Shown: piece by piece, positions 11,430-23,169 of the stretch
How positions within the stretch are numbered: the first letter of the stretch is position 1
Layout of the letters: each line of letters begins with the position of its first letter
Assembly: GCF_027943255.1 (NCBI RefSeq)
Contig: NC_072892.1
Span: 160,830,792-160,894,791 of the forward strand
Direction of reading: 5' to 3'
Length of the DNA stretch: 64,000 nt
Source of the DNA: Anastrepha obliqua
Taxonomy: Eukaryota; Arthropoda; Insecta; Diptera; Tephritidae
Translations under genes and position numbers: made by a program
Notes under the pieces: generated by a model
Databases searched by the model: none
What the model saw: only the letters and a program-made list of their open reading frames with translations
What the model was told of the DNA's origin: nothing

Positions 11430-12185
11430 TACAAAATTTAGAATCAATTTACTTTTGCTCGATATGACCACCTTTCGCCTTGACTATGGCCTTGAGATGG
11501 TCCAAAAACGAATCGCAAGCTGCCCGAATGTCGCTTGCAGATATTTTGGCCCACTCGCGGACAATGGCCTTTTTCAGCGCCTCGAGACTGGTGAATCTTT
11601 TAGTGCGGACCTGTTCTCCAAAATGGCCGAAAGAGAAGAATCCATCGGATTCGCGTCTGGTGAATTTGAGAGTCATTAAGTGGACGTTATGAAGTTCGGA
11701 ACTTTGTTTTTTAGCCATTCTTGGTTCACTCGAGCTTTGTGAGACGGTACTATGTCCTGTTGAAACGTCCATGGTCTGCCACCGAAATGTTTGTCTACTC
11801 AAGATTTAAAAGCAAACTCCAGAATACTTTCCCGATAATATTTCGCATTTACCAGGCTCGATGAAAACAAGAAACGGAGAGCGCCCATCTGTGGTTACAG
11901 CGGACCAAACCATTATCTATGTCGGATGCTGCCTCCTAGTGGCCAATCGGTAACTCAAATTCTGGTATGAACGGTCAGTCAAATAAACGCTATCGTTTTG
12001 GGAGTTTACGAATTGCTAATTTGAAGAATTTTCTCGTCAGAAAACACAATGTTCGGAAATTGACCAAAGCAACTCCTTCGCTCTCTCAAGTTTGACTTGT
12101 TGCTTTGGTGTGATATCACGCGCCTTCACTTTTTGAACCATTTCACGTGACGTTGCGGTCTTTTTGTTGAATGCCAAATGTCCAT
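11430..12185 (-). pseudogene. Tc1/mariner-superfamily transposase pseudogene
   Basis: Read from right to left: MVQKVKARDITPKQQVKLERA near 12140, a broken middle, WTFQQDIVPSHKARV near 11750 (second catalytic Asp with the QQD-x-SH signature), then a decayed third-acidic block near 11640. The C-terminus is LEALKKAIVREWAKISASDIRAACDSF with a stop near 11450. Multiple frameshifts. The QQD and IREWAKI C-terminal style fits Tc1-like DD34E/DD37E groups better than classical mariner; exact spacing cannot be read through the decay. Confidence 0.7.
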
Positions 12186-12189
12186 ATCG

Positions 12190-12640
12190 GTTTCAAGATA
12201 GCTGAGTGAAGTGAGAGCTTACTTTTGAGAGAAACATGAGAATCTCGATCTCGAACCAAGAGATGCTTCTTAGTTTTATTCCTAGGCCTTCCGTAAGTTT
12301 GCTATGAAGATGCATGCCGAAATATTTTGTAACGTTGGTTTGCGGGATAACTATATTATTGAGTTTAAAGGGAGGGCATGTTTTTCGTTTTAGTGCAAAA
12401 GTGACTAGGAAAAATTTTGTCTCGTTTGGCTTAATGCGCCACTCTTTCAACCAAAGAGTCATTTTATCAATTCCTTTCTGCAGTTTCTGGAAGGCCACAT
12501 GGGAGTGGGAGTCAACTGTAACTACGCCAGTGTGATCCGCGAACCTTTCAACTATTGCTTCCTCAGAAGCTGGTAAGTATATAGCAAATATAGGATGGGG
12601 CTCAGAATACTGCCTTGCTTCAAAGAAATAAAGAAGAGAA
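12190..12640 (-). pseudogene. jockey-type LINE reverse transcriptase fragment
   Basis: Read from right to left: LKQGSILSPILYLLYT, a motif around the RT palm, then ERFADHTGVV where the catalytic FADDT has become FADHT. LQKGIDKMTLWLKEWRIKPNETK and VTKYFGMHLHSKLT follow. This order and wording match the jockey clade. It is truncated at both ends and abuts a Tc1-like relic on its left and a second LINE relic on its right. Confidence 0.75.
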
Positions 12641-12654
12641 ATGAGAGTATCGAC

Positions 12655-13000
12655 AGCTATATAAATAGCTTTCTGGTAAGAACGGGGCAGTGGCAGAGGA
12701 AGTGTTCAACGCTCTCCACTTCTTCCTCATTCCTCCAGCTGTGACAGTAGCCATTTGAGAGAAACCCATACCTTGCTTAAGGGTTTAAATTAGGCAGTTC
12801 CCAGTGAACATACCAACAACCGTACTAATGGAAGTCCAGTCTAAAGTGATGAGGGAAATGGTTCTGTTCTCATTCATTCTAGGCCAAACCAGTCTAGTTA
12901 TCTCATAAGTGGGCTGTGGGGTCCATCTATAGTAGACTTGCGCGATACCAACACGATCCGGAGCTCGTTGGAAGATAAAGGGCAATCGATTTAGATTAGA
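12655..13000 (-). pseudogene. RNase H-type LINE C-terminal relic
   Basis: Read from right to left: MNENRTISLITLDWTSISTVVGMFTGNCLI, then, after a frame change near 12790, a knuckle YCHSWRNEEEVESVEHFLCHCP. This is the terminal part of ORF2 in RNase H-bearing LINEs. The second knuckle Cys has become Trp. It is truncated directly against the jockey fragment. Confidence 0.7.
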
Positions 13001-13004
13001 GGTT

Positions 13005-13430
13005 AGGTTTTATTAAATTTTGTTTAATTTTTATTTTTTTTTTTCTAAATATTTTTTTTATTTTTTTTTTTATTTTATTTTGTTTTTTTAATTTTTTTCT
13101 TTTTTTTAATTTTTTTTAATTGTTTTCTTTTTTTTTAATTTTTTTTAAATTTTTTAATTTTTTATATTTAATTTTTTGTTTATTAAATTTTTTTCTATTT
13201 AATTTTTGTTTTATTAAATTTTTTTTATAAAATTTTTTTTACTTAATTTTTTTTATATTATAAAATTTTTTTTTATAAAATTTTTTTTATAAATTTTTTT
13301 TTATAAAATTTTTTTTATTTAATTTTTTTTATTAAATTTTTTTTATTAAATTTTTTTTATTTAAATTTTTTAATTAAATTTTTTTTATTAAATTTTTTTT
13401 ATCTAATTTTTTTTTTTTTTTTGATAAACA
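13005..13430. repeat. T-rich low-complexity tract
   Basis: About 420 bp of almost pure T/A with recurring TTTTTTATTAAATT words of about 14-22 bp. There is no coding content. It probably arose by slippage from an A-tail or AT minisatellite; its position just beyond the start of a minus-strand LINE relic suggests older insert tails. Confidence 0.75.
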
Positions 13431-15720
13431 GTTTAGAAAGTTTTATAAAAAGTGAATGTTGTTTGGGATTTTATTTATTTCAATTTTGCTAACCCAAAAT
13501 AATTGTTATCATATGAACAAAAAAAACCTTTTTTGGGCTAAAATTTGTGAATGCCAAATTTTATAAATTTTTATTGCAACTGATATATTTTATCATGCAA
13601 AATGTTGCAGTATTTCCTCCCTACTGATATTAAAAACAAACAATTTTAATTAAATGCTATAAAAAAAGCAAAAAAAATACCATGTTTAACCTATTAGAAA
13701 CTTAAAGCACTGCCAGAATGGAAATGCATTTTAAAGCATTAAAATTGCACATTTTTTTCATAAAACCCTCACATGTTGGCACAACAACACACTACCTTCG
13801 CCCCATTATAAAATTTTTCATTTACAGAAAAAATAAATCGAACCACGTTCTAAGCGCTTTTCTGCTGGCACGACTCTATGCAACCCTCTGCACGATGCAT
13901 CCGACCACAACGAATGCGCTCGCCCATTTGTGTTCCTTCTTTATTCTGAAATGCTCCATGCACTACACAAAGCCGCTTGGAGAGACTAAGTAGAACTGCA
14001 TACCATTTCCTCCGGCCCTTCCAACTTCTCTCCTTCCCAACTGCAACCAAATTTGTGTACATTTCAAAGGATTTCCAACATTCACTCAACTGCACGTGTA
14101 AGCGAATGGTTGATTACGAGTGCGCCTGTGTGAGTGCGGTGGCAGTCGCCGGTTGATTTTATATGTATGCATGTATGGCGTCGTACCCTCAATATTTGCA
14201 TGAAACCACACAAAATTACCGTTCTGTTTTCTCAATCCCACTAAGGGAGCCTCTCCCTTTGCTTATCTTTTTCAGTCGTCGGTCGTTTCACAACGCCCAC
14301 CTCTCACTGCCTGGCATCAATGGCTACTACCACACGAAAAGTCATTGCACTTTTTCGTTTCCCTGTTTCCCTACCATTTGTTGTAGTAATTTGTGAATGC
14401 GTTCACCCAACCCAACTGTTTCAAAAAAAAAAAAAACATAATTTTTTAAATAAAATATATATAAAAAAAAGGTGAAGTGCTAGCTTGTTAAATTCAAATG
14501 CAATGGCAGAAAAAGAGTATCGCATTTACTAGAATTACACATTAGGCATGATTACTTTGCTGCCGTTGATGTGTAACGAAAGAGAGAAATTTCACCAAAA
14601 TGTTTATGTGGAAAAAAAGTCAAGCGAGCAAAAAGCAATTTACATTTTCAAGTGAAATTGTGGTTTTGTTGTTGGTATTGTTGTTATTATTGTTGTTGTT
14701 GCTGCTGTTGCTTTCGGCATAAAGCGCCTGGGGGACTTGCTAGCCTGGCAGACTTGTTAGCCTGGCGAGTCGTTGAAGGCACAAAAGAAGTCCTTCAGTT
14801 CGGTAAATGGATTTAATGGTTTTGTGTGGGCGGGTAAGTATGCAATGAAAATCAAAATATTCATTAAATTTTCTAGAAATGTAAGAATCATCAAAAAGCT
14901 TGTATTAATGCGATTTTCAAATTCAATAAAAATTTTATTCGTTTCTTGAAGTTTAACTTCTACTGGGCATCGCTAATACACGGGATTAAAGGAGTTATAC
15001 GCTTTAATGAAGCACAAGCTGCGTTATTGGTTTTTGTTTTCCGAATGTGGCCCTCCATAGTCTATTAGTATCGAGAGCTCAACTATTGTATCAAAAAAGT
15101 TGCGAATATTGCGGAGGTTCTGGCTGAAAAAATTGTGCAGAGAACTATACTCAAGCCCCCGTTTGCTCAATACAGCTCGGCTTGGGTATCTACATTAGAT
15201 TTATAGAAGGTTTGCACTTGGACCTCATGGCCCTTTGCGTCCGGGTCCCCTACATTAATATAAGGTGCTCAACAGTCTACGATTCACTTGGCTCTTCATT
15301 CGAAGATTAAACTTCTGATATGCAGCAGTTATCCCAATCCCATGTCTTGGTTTTTTCCAGTTTGGTGGACATATATGGAATATATGGAAGTAATGCTTAT
15401 AATCCTACAAGACAAGAAAAGACAGATGTCTAAATTCATTGGAGCGATGCTCCCAACGAGCCGAAACGCTCAACCTATCTCGCATCTCTTTTCTTGCCGT
15501 TTTCGTATTACAAATCTCAGCATTTGTGAAGTGAATTCATGGAAGCAGAGTATGATGGAGCAACAGTATCGTATTTCTCTTTTATCCGATACTTTTTTCT
15601 CTTTTATCTCTCAGTAACTTTAAATCTTTATTGCTTAATATAGCCTGGCTTTTCCTTGTCCTCCTTTCAAATTTTTGTTACCTAGCTGCGGATGACACAA
15701 GAGACTATGACTTTTCCTAT
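13431..15720. other. Intergenic DNA without a supported gene
   Basis: Open frames at 13718-13993 and 13850-14095 overlap on opposite strands and carry no recognisable domain. A (TTG)n-rich stretch lies near 14660-14715. AT-rich elsewhere. No transposon ends were recognised. Confidence 0.35.
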
Positions 15721-15739
15721 GACTAAATGTGTATCTTTG

Positions 15740-16530
15740 ACGTGGCCAACTTAGTCTAAGAAAGCATGGTAAGGAGTTCGTATTTTAACGGATGGCTCCA
15801 GTACCGATGACGGTTCCGGTTTCGTAGCCACCACGTAGAATCCAGCGGAACAAAACGGCTCTTTGCTCTTGGAATATTCCCATCTGTGTTTCAAACGGAG
15901 GTGTATGCCATTCAAGTAGCAATGAACTTTGTTGTGGAAAACAGGTGGAGAGGCAGACCTGTATGTGTCTGCAGCGGCAGCCAAGCTGCGCTGATGGCCT
16001 AAGACAGCCCCCAACTACTTCAAGGGTAATCGAGTCCTGTAAATGCAGGCTGAACTATGTCGGTAGACATAATATTCTGATGCTAACATGGATCCCGGGA
16101 CACGTGCGTATCGCGGGTAACGAGACCTCTGACTCTTTAGCTAAGATGGGCTGCGATGGGATGAGGCCAACTTCTTTGCACCAGAGTCTGTTCTGCAAAT
16201 CCCTTCTGCAGCCATCAAAGTCACGGTTAGCAAACGGGTTACTTGGACCCACAAGCGAACTTGGCAGGCTGAGAGAGGCTGCAGGTCGCAGATTCTCCTG
16301 TCATTAAGCAGAGGGGACTGTAGGCAGCTGTTTGTACTGATGACGGGCCACTTTTTACGGCCGCGAAGCACGTGCTAAAGGTAAGCGTCTCAGACAGTGC
16401 ACTCTCCCCAGCATGCAGAGAGGAGGAGACAGCGGACCCTTTAAAAAACATTCGATTGAGCAACTGGTTCAGGCCTTTTTTTCGTCCTGTTCGAGGATCC
16501 TATTTAAAAGGTTATATCCATAAATCATTA
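15740..16530 (+). pseudogene. LINE RNase H domain pseudogene
   Basis: LTDGSSTDDGSGFVAT near 15785 carries the first catalytic Asp of RNase H. LTWIPGHVRIAGNETSDSLAK at about 16085-16145 carries the His/Asp-containing WIPGH...N..D.LA motif. A decayed knuckle region (TGHFLRPRSTC) follows near 16340. At least three frame changes. It represents the 3' third of ORF2 of an RNase H-bearing LINE; RT is not present. Confidence 0.75.
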
Positions 16531-17525
16531 GAGTATTAAATTTTAGGAAGCTAACTGGAAGCTCAAGACGTTAGCTATAATAGAAATATGTCAACTTCAC
16601 GTCCAAAGCCGAAAAAGCCTGGCCAGACTCGGGTACAAAAGGTAGGGTTAAAAAATTAAAAATTCAGAAAACAAACAAATTAAAAATTCCAATAAAAAGA
16701 CTTAAAATTCTAGGAATTTTCCTGACTTTTTCTTATATAAAAAATAAAAATAAAAAAATGACGAATATTTAATATAAAAATCATTGTGAATTAAAATATT
16801 AAATTAAATAAAAATAATCATTGTCCACAGGCCTCTGTTGCTGGGTGTATATGTGGCCACCCGACACATAGCTTCATACGCCGGTAAAAAATGCTAATTT
16901 CTTGAAGCAACAACCACAAAGCCAGCACCAGCGTAAAAAACAGTAGCTAGCAGGGGCAACAACAGTGGCAACGTTGGCAAACAATGCGCTCAAAAACAAC
17001 AGACGTGCCAATTCCCGCGCTTATCGTGCCGCGCCAGTACAAAAACATATGTACAACATTCACACACAAACATATGGAGATATGCAAACACCCATCAGCC
17101 AAGAGTGCCTGGCCTGTGGAGCGTGTTGCGGTGACGCCAATGCCTTGCGAAGTGTTGCTTCATTTGGTATCAACAATATTGTGATTTCATATTATTACCA
17201 ACTACTTGTATTTATATGTACATTAAAAATGATTATTGCGTTTCGTTGGTCAATTCATGTTTGCACATACACACATGCACACGTATGTATGAAGGGAAAT
17301 ACGTATTTCATTAGCCTTGCAAGCACTTCAGCTGGAGATTGTGAAACGATTTGAGAAATGTTTTTTTATGATTAATAGGGTTTTTTATTTCTAATTTTTT
17401 ATTATAGACGAGCAGACTTTGGTACTCCAAAGTTAGAGCGCAGACGAGGAAGAAATTTTTGTAAATAGCGGCAAATGAAATTTCTAACTAAACGTAAATA
17501 TTTCTCAAAGCAGAGAGCCCGTATT
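16531..17525. other. Intergenic DNA without a supported gene
   Basis: AT-rich in 16650-16830. The open frame at 16965-17354 shows no family motif. Short (CA/CATA) runs lie near 17260-17290. Nothing further recognised. Confidence 0.3.
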
Positions 17526-17529
17526 TTTT

Positions 17530-18790
17530 TTAGCAAATAAAATTTTGTTTAGATATTTTCAGCAGGAAAAAAGTGAAAATGAAAATTTCTACCCCTCTCG
17601 CTTCCCTTGCGACATTGTTTAAACTAATTTTTTAACTACATCTTTTTCAAATCTGTTCATGGTTGTGGTATAATAGAAGCATTTTTAAATAATTTTGCAT
17701 GCAAATTGCATACTGTTTTTATTTGGCACTACAACCGTTGCTCAGTTTAAACTGACATACATAATATATTATTTAATTTAAAAAAGGTGGCAACCCTGTT
17801 CGAAAATTTTGTTTGTGCAGAAGCGTAATTTAAAGATATTTCGTTTGTTTTTGTACTCCATTTTTTAATATTGGAATATTTAACTTGTCTGCTCTACTAT
17901 TTATAATTAGTTTCTTCATAACTTGGCAATTCTATTTAAAATTATGGCATAAATAAATTATTTAAATGCTTTTATTTTCATGTTATTGTTATAATGTGGC
18001 TGTAGAAAAGCTAATCTAATTAAAAACTCAAAAAACGGGTGGCAACCCTGTTCAAAAATGTATTTGTATAGAAGCGTAATTTAAAGAAATTTCGTTTGTT
18101 TGTGTACTCCATTTATCTAACATAGCAATACTTGACTTTTTTTTATGTAAAATCATTTTTTTGTAACTCGGCAATCCTATTTAAAATCGTGGCATAATTA
18201 AAACATTTAAGTGCTTTTCTCTTCACGTTATTGTTGTAATGTGGCTGTAGAAACACCAATCTAAATAAAAAAATAAGGAAATGGAAAGGAAATCACAAAT
18301 TAATTTTCCAAAAGCGTTATTTAAAAAATTTTGGTTCGATGGTGTAATCCATTTATCTAACATTGTAATACTTGACTTTTTCCTTTTCTTTTTAAAATTA
18401 TTTTGTTCGTTACTTGGCAACCCAATTTAAAATTGTGGCATAATTAAATCATTTAAATGCTTTTCTCTTAATATTATTGTTGTGATGTGACTGTTGAAAC
18501 ACTAAACAAATTAAAAACTCAAGAAATGGGTGGCAACCCTATTCAAAAATTCATTTTGAAGAAAGTTTCATTCGATTTTGTGATATATTTATTTAGAATT
18601 GTAATACCTGACCTTTCCGCAGAACATTTAAAATTATTTTTTTTGTAACTTGGCAATCCTATTTTAAGTTGGGCTATAATTTAAGCATGCAGATTCTCTT
18701 TCCTAACGTTTTTGTTGTTATGTGGCTGTAGAAATACTAAACTAAAACTTAAAAACACAATAAATAGTTGGCAAACCTTTTCAAAACTAT
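17530..18790. repeat. ~245-bp tandem satellite array (about five units)
   Basis: The anchor GGTGGCAACCCTGTTC occurs at 17786 and 18038, with variants near 18280, 18529 and 18767. A second anchor, ACTTGGCAATCCTATTT, occurs at about 17921, 18165, 18412 and 18648. A third, GTGGCTGTAGAAA, occurs at about 17996, 18241, 18486 and 18722. All three give a 236-252-bp period. The first and second anchors are alike and sit about half a unit apart, suggesting a dimeric unit. A fainter unit extends left to about 17530. Confidence 0.85.
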
Positions 18791-20110
18791 TACCGAACGA
18801 CAAATTTTTTAAATGATAATATTTGAATTTTACACCTAACTGACTATATCACAATACAGATATTACAAATACAACATTTTACTAAACTTAAACCTTGAAC
18901 TTAATACCTTATATAAAATTATACGGCATCCCTGCGCGTCGGTAAATTTTTAATTGACCACTTTCTGATTGGTTTTTTTTATATTTTTGTTGATTTTTGG
19001 AATAAATTTTCTTGAAATAATTTTTTTTTTAATAAACTGGCAGGGTTACCATAATTTGCTGTTACTAATTCCTTCCTAAACATGCTGTTTAACACCTTTG
19101 CCTGCGAACGCTGTAATCAAGTAGATTTGTGCGGGACCCTCAAGCGGTGAGCTTCGGCCTCCCAACCTTTCGTGAGTATAAAACATCAAAGAATTTAAAA
19201 ATAAATTCTAATAAGAAAATTTGCAATTCGGAGCTCGCATAAAACCATTGGAACCTCCATTTGAAGAACAATATCAAGACGCATTCCAGCCACAGATTGG
19301 GAGAGAATAAATGTTCCTTGACGCCCCATATGGCAACAGCACTAAACTTCTGCTAACTTCGGGTAAATGTAGTTTGCGGACTGTTGATTGCCTAATCCCG
19401 GCATTCAGGAATGAGTAATTCAACAGAACTCGGATAAAACTCCTAGCTCAATGTGAAATCTGACTGGAAGATAATGAGTCTGCGTTCCCTTAAATATGAG
19501 AATTTCCAACGTTCGGGCGGAAGAGGTAGTTTGCTGCAGCAGGACGAAACGGAGGGATGTCGACCTTGAGGAGTTTAACCTCACAGACTTTGTTTTTTTC
19601 ATAAAAGCGATGAGACATTGAGAGCCTCAAGAGCGTTGTGAATCATGGGCCGATTCAGATTGCTTGTTTGAGAAGAGTTATAGTTGTAGTTTTAGTTCAA
19701 TGTGTAAAAGGCAACAAATTATAAAAGGCAACCTTCGTACTTATCAATTGATTTCCGCACTAATTTCATTATAATATTTTTCAGCATTCGACTTTTACTT
19801 ACTACTTGGTTTGTTATTAAAAAAACTATATGGCAGTCCTGCGAAAAATATATTTTTTTTAAATTCCGAATAAATAAAAACTTTGTTCGATATTGGAACA
19901 TTTAACTTTACTCATTAAATAAAAAATATATTTTAATATAGAAAAAACAATTGGCAACCCTATTCAGCGGCTGCTCAAAATGATTCCTCTTTATGTGCCT
20001 TTTGTTTGACACGAAAGTCATTAAATTGTATTTCAGCCAATTATTTAGTTAGATAGTCTATTTTACAAAATAGGTGGCAACTCTGTTAAAATATCTCTGT
20101 AGTTAAACTA
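18791..20110. repeat. Degenerate continuation of the satellite, mixed intergenic
   Basis: Scattered relatives of the anchor word occur near 18925 (GGCATCCCTGC), 19831 (TGGCAGTCCTGCG), 19952 (TTGGCAACCCTATTC) and 20073 (GGTGGCAACTCTGTT), in AT-rich DNA with the same flavour as the array. A SINE fragment lies at 19226-19290. No gene recognised. Confidence 0.45.
19226..19290 (+). mobile_element. SINE body fragment
   Basis: About 65 bp resembling the body of the tRNA-derived SINE found complete at 23.9 kb, in the region reading CCTCCATTTG...GAACAACATCAAGACGC. The head and tail are missing, so this is an old fragment. Confidence 0.5.
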
Positions 20111-21960
20111 CCTTTTACGATACTCCGAATGCTTTTTTTTTGGTTTTTTGGTGCTCTGTGGCCTTGTTTTCTCAGACACCATTTCTTATCTCAAAAGCAG
20201 CGCAGACATTCAGAGATTTTTACAGTTTTCATGATCACTTAAATGGGCAATACTTAAAATTTTATAAATAGAATCAAGCATTTGGTACATTCAACAGATT
20301 TAGCTGATAAGTGTATCCGCCCAGAAGCGTATTAAATCAAAAGTTTTTAAAAAATCGAAAATCTCAAACTGAAACTCTGCTTTTATTCACAATAAAATAT
20401 TTATCGTATCGACTTTGTCCGAAAAAGCCAAAGAAGCATAATTAAAAAATATAAAAAACTTAAATAATTATATGAAAAAGCCGAATACGCAAATTATGCG
20501 CCAATGTGTTGTCTGTCATCCACCACCAACAGCTGTAGCTGAGTGTAGGGCAGGGGCAGTGGCCACACAGCATTGTGATGTGTTGCGGTAGCATTCGTGC
20601 CCCCAGCAAAGCCACACTTGCTATCCAGTGACCCAGTGACGGCAACAGCATCAACAGCGGCAGTGCGCGCGGCTTTTGTGGCCGATGTACGTTAAAGGTC
20701 ATGAACAACGGCGCGAGCGTGCTGCTATTTTTTGTTTTTCTTTTAAATTATTACCCGATTGCACAATGTACTTATTGCTGTATTTTTTATTTTTTTATTT
20801 TTTCATTCCATTTTGCATATTTTCTATTCATATTTCCACCTTTAGTTTGTTTCGTGCGGCTCTTCGTGGTGTCAGCTATTTATTTTTGTCGCAATAGAGA
20901 TGCAATCATTTGATTTATTGACAGGCAGGCACGCAGGCCGGCAGCTAACGACGCCGTTGCTTGCATATGAATGCGTGACTTTCCATAATGCCGCTGCAAT
21001 CCCTCAGCCTAATGCCACAAACTCAGATTCGTCTTCCCTCCTTCTCCATCGCCTTCGCTTGCACCCTCTCTTTCACGTTCACACTCATTCTTTGTATTCT
21101 TGCAATCTTGGCGTTGCTCATCTCCGCGCCTTTACAACTCGAAGAATTTGTGTGACGGCGGCTTTTCTTTAGTAAATTAACAATAACAATAACAATTCAA
21201 AGGCATATCAGCAAGACGACAAGGCAAGGTGACTCTTTCCTATGGAATTCCGTGCGCTTATGGAACAAAGGGGGGGGAAAAAAAGAAAGACACCAACAAA
21301 ACTCAAATGCCGCTGGATGAATGGTGATGATTTCAGAATTTATGCATTTCTAATGAAATTACACGTACGTCTATTAACAATGGAAATGGCGTTTCTTCAC
21401 ACACTCTCAAAATCGTATTATCACAAATCCTATACACTCAGTTCATTATTTGATGAATTCGATGATGTAAGGCGGGTTCAAGTGTTTTTCTTGTTTTTTA
21501 ATTTTATTTTCTTTTGTGTGTGTTTTTTTTTTTTAGAAAATATCAAACAAGGTCAATGCTAAATGGTTTTATTAGTATAATCATTTGTTCTCTAAATGAA
21601 TATAATAAATTTCACGAAATTATGCTTTAATTTATTTATTTGATTACGTCAAAGCGTTTAAATGTCGCATCCGAAATAAGTCAGTAAAATAACTTGTTTA
21701 TTTACTTGACATTTGTAGTATTTTCGTGCGTTTATAAAGGGTGCGCCTTTGGCTAGCTCATTTTTCAATCAAATATTATTATTATATAAAATGTCTATGG
21801 TACAAAATAGATAGCCAGGATACCTACACCGCAACTAAGCGCGAGCGCGATCGACTGCATCGTAAAAAAAACTCTTTCCAAGTCACAAATTCAGAGAAGG
21901 CATTGAGTGTGAATTAAGCGAGAGCATCCTCCACTATTCCCCAGCGAGGAACTCCATTCA
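20111..21960. other. Intergenic DNA without a supported gene
   Basis: Overlapping short frames at 20460-21172 and 21242-21562 have no recognised domain. There are T-rich and (TTTTC)n-like patches and a poly-T run near 21515-21535. No paired terminal repeats were found. Confidence 0.3.
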
Positions 21961-21969
21961 GCTGCGAGC

Positions 21970-22790
21970 AAGCACAAAAGCAACAAGGCACTAGGACCGG
22001 ATGAATTTCTCGCAGAAGACTCAAGAAGATCGCAAAACTACGACCACAAGTCTTATTATATATGCAGAACAAGAAGGAATTTTCCCAGCAATCGGGAAAA
22101 ATCAGCAGCTCGTGCTAATAAGCAATGGTAAAGGCAACCTGAACCTTCCATCAGCATATCGGCCATTATGCATGCTCGACACGGCAGGCAAGCTCCTTGA
22201 AAGATTGATCAAGCCTCGACTGACCGCAGCCATAGATAACGCTGGAGTACTATCATCAAAGCAACAGCACGGCTTTAGACGCGGAGAGTCTACAATAGAA
22301 GCAATCGAAACTGTCATAAACAGCGCAGGAGCAGTGCAGCAGGGCAGCATAGTCCTTCTTTCCACCTAAGACGTAAGGAACGCTTTTAATAGCGTAATAC
22401 GGGCGCACATACTGGCCGCTTTAGAGCTAAGGTTCAACATTCCGACTCTTACTCACGAGACCGCAAACTCGTCTATCAAACCCCAGAGGGTTCTCGTTGT
22501 ATATATGTCACATCCGGAGCGGCACATGGTTCAATTCTCGGTTCCGAGTTGTGGAACATTAGTTATGACGAGATATTCAATATAGAAATGCCCGATAATA
22601 CCTTTCTAATCGGCTACGCAGACGATATCGCAGCAGTCATCACAGCACGAACCCTTGAAGAAGCTCGTAGAAAACTTAACCAAGGACGTAGGCACATAGG
22701 CATAAAGCTTCTAATAAGGAAGATGGAACGTCACTCTGAAATAATGCGAAAGCGGTTCCAGAATGAGTGATGGTTTCAAACGAGCTTTTA
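21970..22790 (+). pseudogene. R1-like LINE reverse transcriptase fragment
   Basis: In order: KNQQLVLISNGKG, SAYRPLCMLDTAGKLLERLI, QHGFRRGESTIEAIETV (22001-22369), then DVRNAFNSV after a frame change near 22370. GAAHGSILGSELWNISYDEI and FLIGYADDIAAVITARTLEEA follow at about 22515-22680. These are RT fingers and palm of the R1 clade. The catalytic YADD box survives. The thumb is lost after about 22760, where recognisable sequence stops. It is probably the same family as the ORF1/endonuclease relic at 36-37.5 kb. Confidence 0.8.
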
Positions 22791-23165
22791 GTCTTCGAAC
22801 GTACCATTGCTGCGACGGCAGCTTTAATAATGCATTAGTCATTTTAAACCCTCTCATCCGCAAAAAAAACAAAACATGGTACAAAATAGATCACTTTGAG
22901 TATGAAAAATATTTCAAAGCAACGAAAGCCTACTTCCAAATGGGATAAGGTGGCATCAATTTTTTCTACTACTGAAAGTCCCACTGCGATCAAAGGAAGC
23001 CGCTTGATGGCATGGTTTTATATTGTGATCAATAACAGAGATGCTCAAACCATTTTTTACTTAAAACAAAGAACCAAATAGTCCCCAGCCGGTTAGCGGA
23101 GGCATCACGCAGTAACGGAGCCCTGTTGAAAGAGGTGACTAAAATCCACACCTCAGCCTGTTAGT
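22791..23165. other. Unassigned stretch
   Basis: Overlapping short frames (22763-23081) encode nothing recognisable. It lies between two LINE relics and may be a decayed part of either. Confidence 0.3.
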
Positions 23166-23169
23166 TTTA

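Noticed and set aside
13718..14095. Overlapping open frames on opposite strands
   Set aside because: No recognisable protein family; likely chance frames.
15751..16463. Minus-strand frames opposite the RNase H relic
   Set aside because: They are shadows of the plus-strand RNase H coding sequence, which has the WIPGH and TDGS motifs.
17786..18770. CRISPR array, because of regularly spaced repeats
   Set aside because: Units are ~245 bp with the whole unit conserved, there are no short unique spacers, and the sequence is eukaryotic.
20460..21172. Cluster of short frames that might be a host exon
   Set aside because: Composition driven by T-rich and GC-mixed tracts, no splice signals that pair, no motif.
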